Source of the DNA: JBCCXZ01 sp965228005
Lineage (GTDB): Bacteria; Planctomycetota; Planctomycetia; Pirellulales; Lacipirellulaceae
Direction of reading: 5' to 3'
NCBI GenBank assembly: GCA_965228005.1
Contig: CBDDGV010000004.1
Location: forward strand, 186,001 to 250,000
DNA: 64,000 nt
Below are positions 52,043 through 60,517 of this stretch, piece after piece (positions within the stretch are counted from its first letter, which is position 1; every line of letters starts with the position of its first letter). The notes beneath the pieces were generated by a model that was not told the origin of the DNA, made no database searches, and was given only the letters and a program-made list of their open reading frames with translations. The position numbers were made by a program, and so were the translations under genes.

Positions 52043-52729
52043 ATGAGCCATTCCGCACGCCTAATTGCGTTCCGCTGCACGACGTGTTGGCACGAGACCT
52101 GCGCCCCCGAACACGCGATGGGCAGCGAGACGCCCTGCACCGCGTGCGGCACTCCGGTGACCGTTCCCGAGCCGACGCCCGAGAACCTCGAGCGGGGCCG
52201 GAACTTCGAGTCGGAGCGCGCCGCCGAGCAGGAGGCGGTCGCCCAGGTGGAGGCCGCGAAGAAGCCGGCCCGCGTCTACACGAGGCCGACGCTGCATTAC
52301 GCCTCGCGGATCAAGCGGCTGGTCGGCGTGTTCATCGACGGGCTCGCGATGATGGCGGCCGGCTTCCTGGGATTGGTTCTCGCCCACATGGTCGAGCCGC
52401 TCAGCTTCACCGACTCCAGCAGCAGCGACCTGTCCGCCACACAGTCGGTGCTGATCCTGTTCCCGGTCTTCGGGTTGACGCTGCTGCAGTGGATGCTCAC
52501 GGCCGAGTCGGGCCGCACGCTGGGCAAGTACGCCATGTTCACCAAGGTGGTGCTGGAGAACGGCGAGCCGCCGGGGTACCTGCGGGGCATGGTGATGCGG
52601 TACTGGGTGACGGCGCTGTTGGGCTTGGTGCCGCTGTTCGCGTTGGCCGACGCGGTGTGGATCTTGTTCCACCCGGAGAAGCGGTGCCTGCACGACCTGC
52701 TCGCGGGGACGTGGGTGGTGAATGCCTGA
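52043..52729 (+). CDS. RDD-family membrane protein with N-terminal zinc-ribbon-like segment
   Basis: 228 aa from ATG 52043. N-terminal CTTCWHETC and CTACG pairs could form a zinc ribbon. The RDD domain (about 90-225) has RIKRLVGVFIDGLAMM, SGRTLGKYAMFTKVV and the HPEKRCLHDLLAGTWVV end, with three to four membrane helices. The function of RDD proteins is mostly unknown. The gene lies 150 bp after the CoA-disulfide reductase gene and could be transcribed separately. Confidence 0.85.
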   Translation: MSHSARLIAFRCTTCWHETCAPEHAMGSETPCTACGTPVTVPEPTPENLERGRNFESERAAEQEAVAQVEAAKKPARVYTRPTLHYASRIKRLVGVFIDGLAMMAAGFLGLVLAHMVEPLSFTDSSSSDLSATQSVLILFPVFGLTLLQWMLTAESGRTLGKYAMFTKVVLENGEPPGYLRGMVMRYWVTALLGLVPLFALADAVWILFHPEKRCLHDLLAGTWVVNA

Positions 52730-52752
52730 GCCGAGCCCCCGCCGCGAAACGC

Positions 52753-53073
52753 TCAAGCAAGGCCGATCAGCGAAATAGCCGTGGTGATCGCCGCCATGAC
52801 CCACATCGCTGCGACCAGCCCCTTTGCGGTTGTCAGTGAACCGCGACGGTTGCGAAAGCTGTCTGGGAGGGAGACTACTCCCGCGGTCAGGCCGAGCGCA
52901 CAGCCGATCGAGATCGCGGGGTTCCCCAAGGCGGAATGCGTGAGCGCGGCAATGGCGAAGCCGGCGACGACAGGGATTGCCATCTGAACGCTCGCCTCCA
53001 GTTGCCGAACGTTCTGCGCCTGCAGCAGTTCGCTCGCACGCTCGTAGTCAGACGCTTTGCGGTGTGTGTTCAT
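52753..53073 (-). CDS. Small membrane protein, hypothetical
   Basis: 106 aa from ATG 53073, 7 nt after AAGGAA; an upstream in-frame start is less likely. A polar helix (about 1-30, KASDYERASELLQAQNVRQL) is followed by three hydrophobic segments (IPVVAGFAIAALTHSA, IGCALGLTAGVVSL, AAMWVMAAITTAISLIGL). No family is recognised. It converges with the RDD gene. Confidence 0.55.
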   Translation of the reverse strand: MNTHRKASDYERASELLQAQNVRQLEASVQMAIPVVAGFAIAALTHSALGNPAISIGCALGLTAGVVSLPDSFRNRRGSLTTAKGLVAAMWVMAAITTAISLIGLA

Positions 53074-53241
53074 ACGCCGTTCCTTCTGAATCCCGCCAAT
53101 GCCCGTCAACGCCACAACACGCTCAGTATAGCGATCTGGCGCCGTGCCAACCTCCGCTGGCACACTTCTCCCCATCGTCGACCGGGCTAAACTAGCTGCG
53201 GTTCGCTGGTTGTTAACCCCACAGCCTTCAGGGTTGTCGCC

Positions 53242-54309
53242 GTGAGAAATGCCCTAGCTCTGTTTAGTTGCTTGTTCGCTGCTTGGCCCGCGGTCGTGTC
53301 GCGTGCGACGGATCTCAAGGTCGAGGTCGGGGCGATGCTGCCCGAACACGTTGGCGCTGCCGTGTTGGTGATCCGCGACGGCGAGACGGTCCTCAAGGCG
53401 GGCTACGGAGTCACCCGCGTGGACGCCGGCGAGGCCTGCACGCCGCAGACGAACTTTCGTTTGGCGTCGGTGAGCAAGCAGTTCACGGCCGCGGCGGTGC
53501 TGATCGCGGTCGAGCGGAAGCTGCTCTCGGTCGACGACACGCTCGACAAGTTCTTCCCCGCCGCCCCGCCCTACTGGGCCAACATCTCGGTGCACCACCT
53601 GCTGACGCACACTTCGGGTCTGCCGGACTACGAGGACCTCGTGCCCGAGGGGACGACCCTTCAGCTCTACGACCAGAACGTGCTGGAGCTTCTGCTGGGA
53701 ACGACCGAGCCCAAGTTCGCGGCGGGCGAGAAGTGGGAGTACTCCAACTCGGGCTATGTGCTGCTGGGGCTGGTCGTCGAGCAGGCCAGCGGCGAGGCGT
53801 TCCACTCGTTCATGCGGAAGCGGGTGTTCGACCGGCTGGGGATGGAGGGCTCCTGCGTGTTCCAACGCGGGCTAAACGAAGTGCCGCACCGCGCCTTCGG
53901 CCACGTGAAGCGGGACGGCACCTGGGTGACCGCGGACCAGAGCCTTACGAGCGCCGTGCGGGGCGACGGCACGGTGTACTCATCGGTCGACGACCTGGAG
54001 AAGTGGCTGGGCGGGCTGGCGCGGAACGAGTTGTTCCAGCAGCCGCTGCGCGACCGGATGTTCGCGCCGCACGTGCAGTCGACCCGCGGGACGGACGACG
54101 CGCCGCGGGCGTACGGCTACGGCTGGTTCATCGACGAGCACCAGGGGCGTACCCGCCTGTGGCACAGCGGCAGCACGCGGGGTTTTCGGCTGCGGCTGAT
54201 GGTGTACCCCGACACGCTCTCGGCCGCGGCGGTGCTGATAAACTGCGAGGCGGACGACCCCGACCCGGGCGCGTGCGAGCGGATCGCGGAGCGGTTGTTG
54301 CTGGAGTGA
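53242..54309 (+). CDS. Secreted serine hydrolase, class C beta-lactamase fold
   Basis: 355 aa, GTG start. Signal peptide LALFSCLFAAWPAVVSRA. The catalytic tetrad SVSK (FRLASVSKQF near residue 77) and YSN motif (WEYSNSGYVLLG near 168) are present, and the third box reads HSGST where class C enzymes have KTG. HLLTHTSGLPDY is the typical loop. Members are peptidases or esterases acting on peptidoglycan or D-amino acid peptides; antibiotic hydrolysis cannot be inferred. Confidence 0.9.
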   Translation: MRNALALFSCLFAAWPAVVSRATDLKVEVGAMLPEHVGAAVLVIRDGETVLKAGYGVTRVDAGEACTPQTNFRLASVSKQFTAAAVLIAVERKLLSVDDTLDKFFPAAPPYWANISVHHLLTHTSGLPDYEDLVPEGTTLQLYDQNVLELLLGTTEPKFAAGEKWEYSNSGYVLLGLVVEQASGEAFHSFMRKRVFDRLGMEGSCVFQRGLNEVPHRAFGHVKRDGTWVTADQSLTSAVRGDGTVYSSVDDLEKWLGGLARNELFQQPLRDRMFAPHVQSTRGTDDAPRAYGYGWFIDEHQGRTRLWHSGSTRGFRLRLMVYPDTLSAAAVLINCEADDPDPGACERIAERLLLE

Positions 54310-54351
54310 GTATCCGAGCCAAACACGCAGGAGAGCCTCTCATCCCTCCCA

Positions 54352-54477
54352 CTACTGGATGAACAACAGAAACGCACCGATCAGCAATGCGGATGCGCTG
54401 AGGAGGACAGCGCTGCCGACGATACGGTTGCTCTGGTTTGGGTAACGACGCCGGATCATCTTGACGACGTGGAGCAT
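54352..54477 (-). CDS. Small single-pass membrane protein
   Basis: 41 codons. GGAGG at 54484-54488, 6 nt before the ATG at 54477, is a near-ideal ribosome-binding site. A basic N-terminus (MLHVVKMIRRRYPNQSNR) is followed by one hydrophobic helix (GSAVLLSASALLIGAFLLFI), giving a positive-inside membrane anchor. No homologue is recognised. It converges with the serine hydrolase gene. Confidence 0.6.
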   Translation of the reverse strand: MLHVVKMIRRRYPNQSNRIVGSAVLLSASALLIGAFLLFIQ

Positions 54478-54772
54478 TGGGTTCCTCCGTTGCGAGTGTC
54501 ACGAGCGTGCCAGGGGCGACGAGGCTACTTCGGCCCAGGCGCCGGCATCTTGGCTGTTTTCTAACGGCTTCCTCTCCGACTACCCCGCATCATTGCGTTT
54601 GGCGGGATGCGTCCGCATGAAGCGTGCTGTTAGTGGGTGTGCCCTACGATGTCGAGGCTGCGGCAGACAAGATGCGACAGCCTGAGGAAACCGCCCCGGC
54701 GTGCAGATCCGATGGGAAAGGGGTTCGCCGCACGCTAGAATGGTAGTAGCACCTGTTGTGGGGCTCTCCGCG

Positions 54773-55342
54773 ATGGCCACTGCATACCCAACGTATCGGT
54801 ATCGTGTGGATAGGGACGATCGCCTCGTGCACGTCAGCCCTCTGTGGCTGAGCTTCGCCCAGGAGAACGGCGCCCCGGGCCTCAACGAGGACGCGGTGAT
54901 TGGGCGGCCCCTGTGGGAATTCATCGCGGACGAGCCGACGCGGGACCTGTACGAACGCATCCACGTCCGGGCCCGGAAGACTGCCAAACCCGTCGTGGTC
55001 GCCTACCGGTGCGACTCCCCCTCGCTGCGTCGCGAGATGCGGCTGACGATCTCGCCCGCGGAGAACGGTGAGCTGTCCTACTCCAGCGTGCTGCTGCGGG
55101 CCGTCCCTCAGGGGCCGATCCGGGTGTTGGACTCCGGGCTGCGCGGGACGGGTTCGTTCGTCACCATGTGCAGCTGCTGCAAGCGGAGTTTGATCGAGCC
55201 CCACGGCTGGGTGGACCTGGAAGACGTCTCGCTGCGGTTGCGGGTCCTCGGCAAGGCCCGGCTGCCGGGGTTGCGTTACACGGTGTGCCCCGAGTGCGTT
55301 TCGATCGCTCAGGATCGAGATGGCAACGGCGACGCCGCATAA
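54773..55342 (+). CDS. PAS-like sensor protein with C-terminal Cys-rich motif
   Basis: 189 aa from ATG 54773. The N-terminal 125 residues look like a PAS domain (YRYRVDRDDRLVHVSPLWLS, VIGRPLWEFIADEPTRDLYE, SLRREMRLTISPAENG). The tail has CSCCKR, a Trp-containing linker and CPEC, a pattern seen at the end of some PAS-type sensors and likely to bind metal or act as a redox switch. No kinase or output domain is present, so it probably signals through a partner. Confidence 0.6.
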   Translation: MATAYPTYRYRVDRDDRLVHVSPLWLSFAQENGAPGLNEDAVIGRPLWEFIADEPTRDLYERIHVRARKTAKPVVVAYRCDSPSLRREMRLTISPAENGELSYSSVLLRAVPQGPIRVLDSGLRGTGSFVTMCSCCKRSLIEPHGWVDLEDVSLRLRVLGKARLPGLRYTVCPECVSIAQDRDGNGDAA

Positions 55343-55435
55343 CCGGTCGGGGGGTGTGCGCCAGCGGGGTTTCTGGCGTCGGCTTGAACGGCGGGCCCTC
55401 GTGGGCGGCAGACGGGGCGGGCGCGCGGAACGCAC

Positions 55436-55861
55436 TCATCCTTTGAGGTACGCGACCACCGAAACCGCCGCGATTACCAACCCAATCACAAAGCAGACGG
55501 CCGTGAGGCCGATGGCCATGCCCGAGATGCCGACCTGGGTGCGGTAGGGGTCGAAGCCGAGCCCGCGGTCGTTCCGCCTGGCGGAGGCGGGGCGCTTGAG
55601 GCGGACCCGTTGGTCGTCGAACTTCTCGACGAGGACCCAGCCGGCGCGGGCCTCTTCTTCGAGGACCTCCCGGAGCCTCTGGGGCTTCTTGAACGCGCCG
55701 GTCGCCGAGCGGAGGATCTTGAACTCCCAGTCGTCCTGCAGTTCATCGTTGCTGTAGGGAGTCATCTCTTCCTCTTCTTCCTGCTGCCGGCGCTGTTCTT
55801 CGGCAGCGATTTGGGCGGCCGTGGCCCCGGTCGAGCCGGCGGTGAAGTTGAAGGAGTTCAT
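55436..55861 (-). CDS. DUF4177-like protein with C-terminal membrane helix
   Basis: 141 aa. An N-terminal Gln/Glu-rich coil (AAEEQRRQQEEEEEMTP), then WEFKILRSATGAFKKPQRLR, VLEEEARAGWVLVEKF and VRLKRP as in DUF4177-type domains, and a final membrane helix (GMAIGLTAVCFVIGLVIAAV). The soluble part should face the cytoplasm. Function unknown. It converges with the PAS-like gene. Confidence 0.65.
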   Translation of the reverse strand: MNSFNFTAGSTGATAAQIAAEEQRRQQEEEEEMTPYSNDELQDDWEFKILRSATGAFKKPQRLREVLEEEARAGWVLVEKFDDQRVRLKRPASARRNDRGLGFDPYRTQVGISGMAIGLTAVCFVIGLVIAAVSVVAYLKG

Positions 55862-56259
55862 GGCACGGAGTATCGAAGGGGCTCGGGCGGAGTTGCTCTC
55901 ACATTCGTATTCGCCTGGCGGGCTCCATTATTGCCACGGAACTGTGAGACGCCTAACACCCTTTCGATCGGCCAGCAGGCGTTGCAACAGCGCGTTGACT
56001 ATCCAGGCAATCGCGGCAGGAACCGCTGAATGCACCTTCGCGTGCGTTTTCCATCGGCTTATGACCAGGCCCAGAGTCCGGCAGACCCGTCTTTGGAACG
56101 CGCGGTGCAGCGCCCCAAAAACTTGCGATCGGTTTTGCCCCGAAGTAGACTGGCGGCCGCGATGCGGCTTAGCCAGCGTGCGTTTCTTTGCGGTAGCCGA
56201 AGGCAAGAAGCACCCCGCCGACGGCCTTCCTCTCTCGCCTCTTTGCTCCCGGTCTGCCA
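55862..56259. other. Intergenic stretch upstream of a PEP-CTERM gene
   Basis: About 400 bp between the divergent DUF4177-like gene and the PEP-CTERM gene at 56260. A minus-strand frame here reads LVISRWKTHAKVHSAVPAAI and on, which looks protein-like but has no clear start. It could be a gene remnant. No promoter motif was identified with confidence. Confidence 0.4.
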
Positions 56260-58227
56260 ATGCCACTGTCTGCACCCTTGAGAAGACTCTTGCGCATCCG
56301 GAGCCTGCCGGGCGTGTTCCTGGCGGCCCTCGCGGCGGGCGGCATGTCGCCGTGGGCCCAGGGGGCCACCTTCGAGTGGACGGGCAACGCGGCGCCCGAG
56401 TTCTTCGCGGCGGCCGGCAACTGGAACGTCTTCGGCTTCGACGACAACGGCCTGCCCGACCCCGACGACGATATTGTCTTCGACCAGGTCTTCTCAACGG
56501 TTCCGTCCGGCATCCGGGTCTTCGACGGCACGACCGTCGCCAGCTTCAACGTGATGGAGGCTTCGCAGGTCAACTTCCGGCCCGAGGGGTTGTTTACCGT
56601 GACCGGGGCCCTCACAGTCGGCGACGGCCTGGGAATCACGTCGAGCACAAACCTCGTCATCCTTCCCTTTGTTCCCTCGACACGCGTGGTTGCGGGCAGC
56701 GTGCGGGTGGGGAGTGACGCGAGTGACGCGTTCTCCGCCTTCGCCGGTCTGACCGTCGACGGCGCCGCCCTCGATACGAGCACCCTCACCCTGGGGGGCA
56801 ACGAGCCGGTGCGGTTCTCGGTCCGCCGCGGGGGACGGGCCACGGCCGATGTTGTCGCCGCGATGCCCCTCCAGCAGCTCCTCCTGCCATTCAACGTGGA
56901 GGTTGTGGTTTCGGACCCGGGCAGCTCCTTCGAGATCGGGACGCTAAACCTGGGGGGGATCAGCCCCTCGGGGTTCTCGGTGATCAACCAGGGCAGCGCG
57001 AGCGTGCTGGCGGCGACGACCGACCCGGGGGTGGCCATCACCGTCCGCGACCCGGGCAGCACCTGGACCGGCAATCGCCTGGACCTCTCGTCTCAGAACC
57101 AGCTCAACGTCTCCGCGGGCGGGCGGGTCCAGTTAACCGGGCTGCTGGAAACGGGCGTCTCCTCTGAGGCGGCGTCCTCGGTATCGGTCAGCGGCGGGGC
57201 GCGGGTGCGCGCCGGCGGCATGCGGTTCACCGACACCAATGTCGCGGTCTTGAACTTCGGCGACCTGACCTCCGATGGCAACATTGAGTTGCGGGGCCCG
57301 TCGACGCTGACCGTCGGCGACAACGGCATGGTGAACGCGAACACCCTGTTCGAACCGGCCTCGGGCGGCGAGGCCACGCTGCGGGTCATCGGCACGGGCG
57401 CCCGGCTCGATGTGGATCGCATATCCTTGCAACCGCCCACGAACCCGCTGCGGGACGTGGTGCAGTGGACCGCCGGCGTCATCAACATCCGCAGCAACAC
57501 CAACGTGGGGTTCCTGAACCTCGCAGGCGACGTCGACCCCGTGCCTGTGGGCGGCGGGCTCACCGTCGGGGGCCAGTTGAGCGTCCCTCCCGTCCAGCAA
57601 TTGGTGGTCGACGGCACGGTCGTCACGAATGGCCTGCTTCAGGAAGGCGCGCTCACCATCAACGGCAACGCCAACTTCAACGGGGTAAGCGTTCTGACGG
57701 CTGGTTCCTCCACCACGGTCAATAGCCAAGCATTCTTCCTCGGTGACGTATCGGGCTCGGGCGGCATCGGGGGTTCGGGCTTCGTCGGCTTCTCGCGGTA
57801 CAGGCCGGGGGACGCGGGGATCGGCGGCACGGTTGGGTTCGGCGGCGACGTCGGGTTCAGCACAAACACCTTGTTGGAGCTTGAACTGTTTGGCGCCACC
57901 GACTTCGACCGGATGGTGGTCGCCGATCAGCTGATCCACCGCGGGCGGATCGAGGTGCTGCTCCGCAACGGGTTCATGCCGCAGGGCGGCGAGGAGTTCG
58001 ACTTGCTCGACGCAGCCGACCTGAGGCTTGCCGACGCGACCCTGGTGCTGCCAGAGCTGCAGCAAGGCCTGAGCTGGGACGACTCCGAGTTCGTCAGCTC
58101 GGGCATCCTGCGTGTGATCGGGACGGTAGTCCCAGAACCGGGCTCGTTGTTGCTAGCTGCTTTCGGGGTCGGCGTTGCCTGCGGGCGCCGCCGCCGAGTT
58201 TTGACGGCGAAGTCCGGGCCGTGTTAA
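56260..58227 (+). CDS. PEP-CTERM protein with beta-helix repeats
   Basis: 655 aa. Signal region SLPGVFLAALAAGGMSPWAQG, then a long Gly/Val/Thr-rich beta-helix body with repeated motifs (LTVGDGLGIT, RVGSDASDAF, FEIGTLNLGG, VSAGGRVQLTG, LRVIGTGARLDV) and a beta-sandwich LELELFGATDFDRMVVADQL typical of PEP-CTERM proteins. The sorting signal VPEPGSLLLAAFGVGVACGRRRR is followed by a nine-residue tail. Likely surface-exposed; ligand unknown. Confidence 0.85.
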   Translation: MPLSAPLRRLLRIRSLPGVFLAALAAGGMSPWAQGATFEWTGNAAPEFFAAAGNWNVFGFDDNGLPDPDDDIVFDQVFSTVPSGIRVFDGTTVASFNVMEASQVNFRPEGLFTVTGALTVGDGLGITSSTNLVILPFVPSTRVVAGSVRVGSDASDAFSAFAGLTVDGAALDTSTLTLGGNEPVRFSVRRGGRATADVVAAMPLQQLLLPFNVEVVVSDPGSSFEIGTLNLGGISPSGFSVINQGSASVLAATTDPGVAITVRDPGSTWTGNRLDLSSQNQLNVSAGGRVQLTGLLETGVSSEAASSVSVSGGARVRAGGMRFTDTNVAVLNFGDLTSDGNIELRGPSTLTVGDNGMVNANTLFEPASGGEATLRVIGTGARLDVDRISLQPPTNPLRDVVQWTAGVINIRSNTNVGFLNLAGDVDPVPVGGGLTVGGQLSVPPVQQLVVDGTVVTNGLLQEGALTINGNANFNGVSVLTAGSSTTVNSQAFFLGDVSGSGGIGGSGFVGFSRYRPGDAGIGGTVGFGGDVGFSTNTLLELELFGATDFDRMVVADQLIHRGRIEVLLRNGFMPQGGEEFDLLDAADLRLADATLVLPELQQGLSWDDSEFVSSGILRVIGTVVPEPGSLLLAAFGVGVACGRRRRVLTAKSGPC

Positions 58228-58240
58228 CCTCAACAATAAG

Positions 58241-58492
58241 ATGAACGCCCAGTCTCAGGAAATCTACGACGCCGCCGTCAAGCTGACGCCCGCCGAGCGG
58301 GTGAAGTTGGTCGACGCCGTTCTCGACAGCCTGCCCGCGGGCCACGCCCACGCGGGTGTTTCGCACGACAGCGACGAAGTCGGCAATGCCTGGGGGCGGG
58401 AAATCGAAAGCCGCAAGGCCGAAGTCCGAGCCGGTTCCGTTAAGCTGGTCCCGAAGTCCGAGGCAATCCCGGGCCCGCGGGACGATGGCTAA
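58241..58492 (+). CDS. Antitoxin (addiction-module component family)
   Basis: 83 aa. The LTPAERVKLVDAVLDSLPAG segment is the hallmark of the addiction-module component/RelB-like family. The acidic and basic second half would wrap the toxin. It starts 13 bp after the PEP-CTERM stop, so it may be read from its own promoter or by read-through. It overlaps the toxin gene by 8 bp. Confidence 0.85.
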   Translation: MNAQSQEIYDAAVKLTPAERVKLVDAVLDSLPAGHAHAGVSHDSDEVGNAWGREIESRKAEVRAGSVKLVPKSEAIPGPRDDG

Positions 58493-58787
58493 GCCCCTGC
58501 TGGTCCACCCCGAAGCTCAGGCCGAAGCCCAGCAAGCCTACGACTACCTGGCCGAGCGCAACCCCGGGGCGGCCCGTCTTTTTGCCGATGAGGTGCGAGT
58601 TGCGTTCGACGAGATCGAGCAGCAACCTGACCGATTCCCGGTCTACCCATACGCGGGAGGCCGCTACCGGCTTCTGGGTCGCTTCCCTTACGTGATCGTC
58701 TACGAAGAGGAGCCGCAGCGCACCACGGTCTACGCGGTGGCCCACACGAGCCGGGAGCCCGGTTACTGGGAGAATCGCCTTCCGTAG
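58485..58787 (+). CDS. ParE/RelE-family toxin
   Basis: 100 aa from ATG 58485. Typical ParE layout: LLVHPEAQAEAQQAYDYLAERN, ADEVRVAFDEIEQQPDRFPV, the YRLLGRFPYVIVYEEE strands and AVAHTSREPGYWENR at the end. Intact, unlike the toxin at 20369. It probably inhibits gyrase or cleaves mRNA unless bound by the antitoxin encoded just upstream. Confidence 0.88.
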   Translation: MAKPLLVHPEAQAEAQQAYDYLAERNPGAARLFADEVRVAFDEIEQQPDRFPVYPYAGGRYRLLGRFPYVIVYEEEPQRTTVYAVAHTSREPGYWENRLP

Positions 58788-58807
58788 GGCTGTGTGTTCC
58801 CGCCGGT

Positions 58808-59272
58808 TCAGCCTTCGGCATCCCCTGCGAATAAACCGGCACACGGCCGACAGTAGCTCATCGCGAGCATCGCCCCCCACAGGACGCTGGCGAGGTCGAA
58901 GAACAGCACGCCCCAGCCGGAGTCGATGATCGGGCCGTTGAGCGGGTGGACGATGAAGCTGGTCGCCGTCACGACCAGTCCCACGGGCCGGGCCCACCGC
59001 TGGAAGAAGAACATTCCCGCGATCACGGCGAGGTACGCGACCAGGAACCCCGTGCCGGCGTAGCGGGCGGCCGTCTGCTTCGTAGTTGGCGGGGCCTCGG
59101 GGTCGGGGGCGGCCTCGGCGAGGTACTCAATCAGCCCGCTCGGCAGCAGCGACTCCCGTTGCGAGATGAACGCCGTGCCCACCAGGGCCGAGGCGAGTGA
59201 GAGCAGCAGAACCAGACGGAATGCGAAGCGTGGTTGCAAGGGGTGGATCCCTTCTGTGGCGGGTTGTTGCAA
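58808..59272 (-). CDS. Four-helix membrane protein, hypothetical
   Basis: 154 aa from a TTG at 59272 (AAGG about 7 nt upstream). The frame is open to an ATG at 59395, but that would overlap the start of the divergent aldo/keto reductase gene. Four hydrophobic helices (FRLVLLLSLASALVGTAFI, GTGFLVAYLAVIAGMFFF, PVGLVVTATSFIV, GWGVLFFDLASVLWGAML) separated by short loops, resembling DoxX-like proteins in layout only. Function unknown. Confidence 0.55.
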   Translation of the reverse strand: MQQPATEGIHPLQPRFAFRLVLLLSLASALVGTAFISQRESLLPSGLIEYLAEAAPDPEAPPTTKQTAARYAGTGFLVAYLAVIAGMFFFQRWARPVGLVVTATSFIVHPLNGPIIDSGWGVLFFDLASVLWGAMLAMSYCRPCAGLFAGDAEG

Positions 59273-59393
59273 TATCCTACCTTCTGACCGGGAGGGGGCG
59301 AACGCAACCACCGGAGGTTGGTAGAATTCGGCCCAGAGCCACGCGACCACGGCAGTGGCGCCCGAATCAGGCAGAATCAGAAGACAGACCATC

Positions 59394-60389
59394 ATGAACC
59401 ACCCGCACCAACCCGCCGACGACCGTTACGAACACATCGACTACCGCCGCTGCGGGCGGAGCGGGCTCAAGTTGCCGGCGCTCTCGCTGGGGCTCTGGCA
59501 CAACTTTGGCGAAGTGGACCGCTACGCGACGTGCCGCGAGATTGTGCTCACGGCGTTCGACCGCGGGGTGACGCATTTCGACCTGGCGAACAACTATGGC
59601 CCGCCCCCGGGTTCGGCAGAGACGACCTTCGGCAAGATCCTCCGCGAACAGCTACCCACGTACCGCGACGAGCTGATCGTCTCCAGCAAGGCGGGCTACA
59701 CGATGTGGCCCGGGCCCTACGGCGACTGGGGCTCGCGGAAGTACCTGCTGGCGAGCCTCGACCAGAGCCTCAGCCGGATGGGGCTCGACTACGTCGACAT
59801 CTTCTACTCGCACCGGCCCGACCCCGAGACGCCGCTTGAGGAAACGATGGGCGCGCTCGCGTCGGCGGTGCAGCAGGGCAAGGCGCTCTACGCGGGCGTT
59901 TCGAACTACGGCCCGGAGGAGACGCGCGAGGCGGCCCGGCTGGTGCGGGAGATGGGCTGCCCGCTGCTGATCCACCAGCCGAAGTACTCGATGTTCGACC
60001 GCTGGGTCGAGGGCGGCTTATTGGACGTGCTCGCCGAGGAGGGCGCAGGGTGCATCCCGTTCTCGCCGCTGGCGCAGGGACTACTGACCGACCGCTACCT
60101 GGGCGGCGTGCCCGCCGACTCCCGCGCGGCCAAACCGCACGGGTTCCTGCAGCAGGATTCGGTCACGCCCGAGGTGCTCGACAAGGTCCGCCGGCTGAAC
60201 GACCTCGCCCAGGGCCGCGGCCAGACGCTCGCGCAGATGGCGCTGGCGTGGCTGCTGAAGGACGACCGCATCACGACCGTGCTGATCGGGGCGAGCTCGG
60301 TCGAGCAGCTGGAGGCGAACCTCAAGTGCCGCCAGCGGGCAGAGTTTTCGGCAGACGAGCTGGCGACGATTGAGGAGGTGCTGGGGTGA
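59394..60389 (+). CDS. Aldo/keto reductase (YghZ / glyceraldehyde-3-phosphate reductase type)
   Basis: 331 aa TIM-barrel enzyme that reduces aldehydes with NADPH. The catalytic tetrad is visible as Asp in THFDLANNYG, Tyr in the same motif, Lys in VSSKAGYTMWPG and His in FYSHRPDPE. The WPGPYGDWGSRKYLLASLDQ stretch is typical of the YghZ-like subgroup. The C-terminal ATTVLIGASS-type NADPH loop reads ITTVLIGASSVEQLEANLK. No operon partner. Confidence 0.92.
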   Translation: MNHPHQPADDRYEHIDYRRCGRSGLKLPALSLGLWHNFGEVDRYATCREIVLTAFDRGVTHFDLANNYGPPPGSAETTFGKILREQLPTYRDELIVSSKAGYTMWPGPYGDWGSRKYLLASLDQSLSRMGLDYVDIFYSHRPDPETPLEETMGALASAVQQGKALYAGVSNYGPEETREAARLVREMGCPLLIHQPKYSMFDRWVEGGLLDVLAEEGAGCIPFSPLAQGLLTDRYLGGVPADSRAAKPHGFLQQDSVTPEVLDKVRRLNDLAQGRGQTLAQMALAWLLKDDRITTVLIGASSVEQLEANLKCRQRAEFSADELATIEEVLG

Positions 60390-60517
60390 GTTGTTTGCCT
60401 CTTGGCCATTGCGAGTCGTACTATGTATCCAGGCTAAGCGCATGCAACCCCAAACGCGTCTGAATCCCGCAAGCCGAAGTCAATCACCGAGTGAAGGACT
60501 TGTAGCAGGAGAAACCG

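Noticed and set aside
50179..52152. 657-codon minus-strand frame
   Set aside because: Antisense to the CoA-disulfide reductase operon, Arg/His/Val-rich, same GC artefact.
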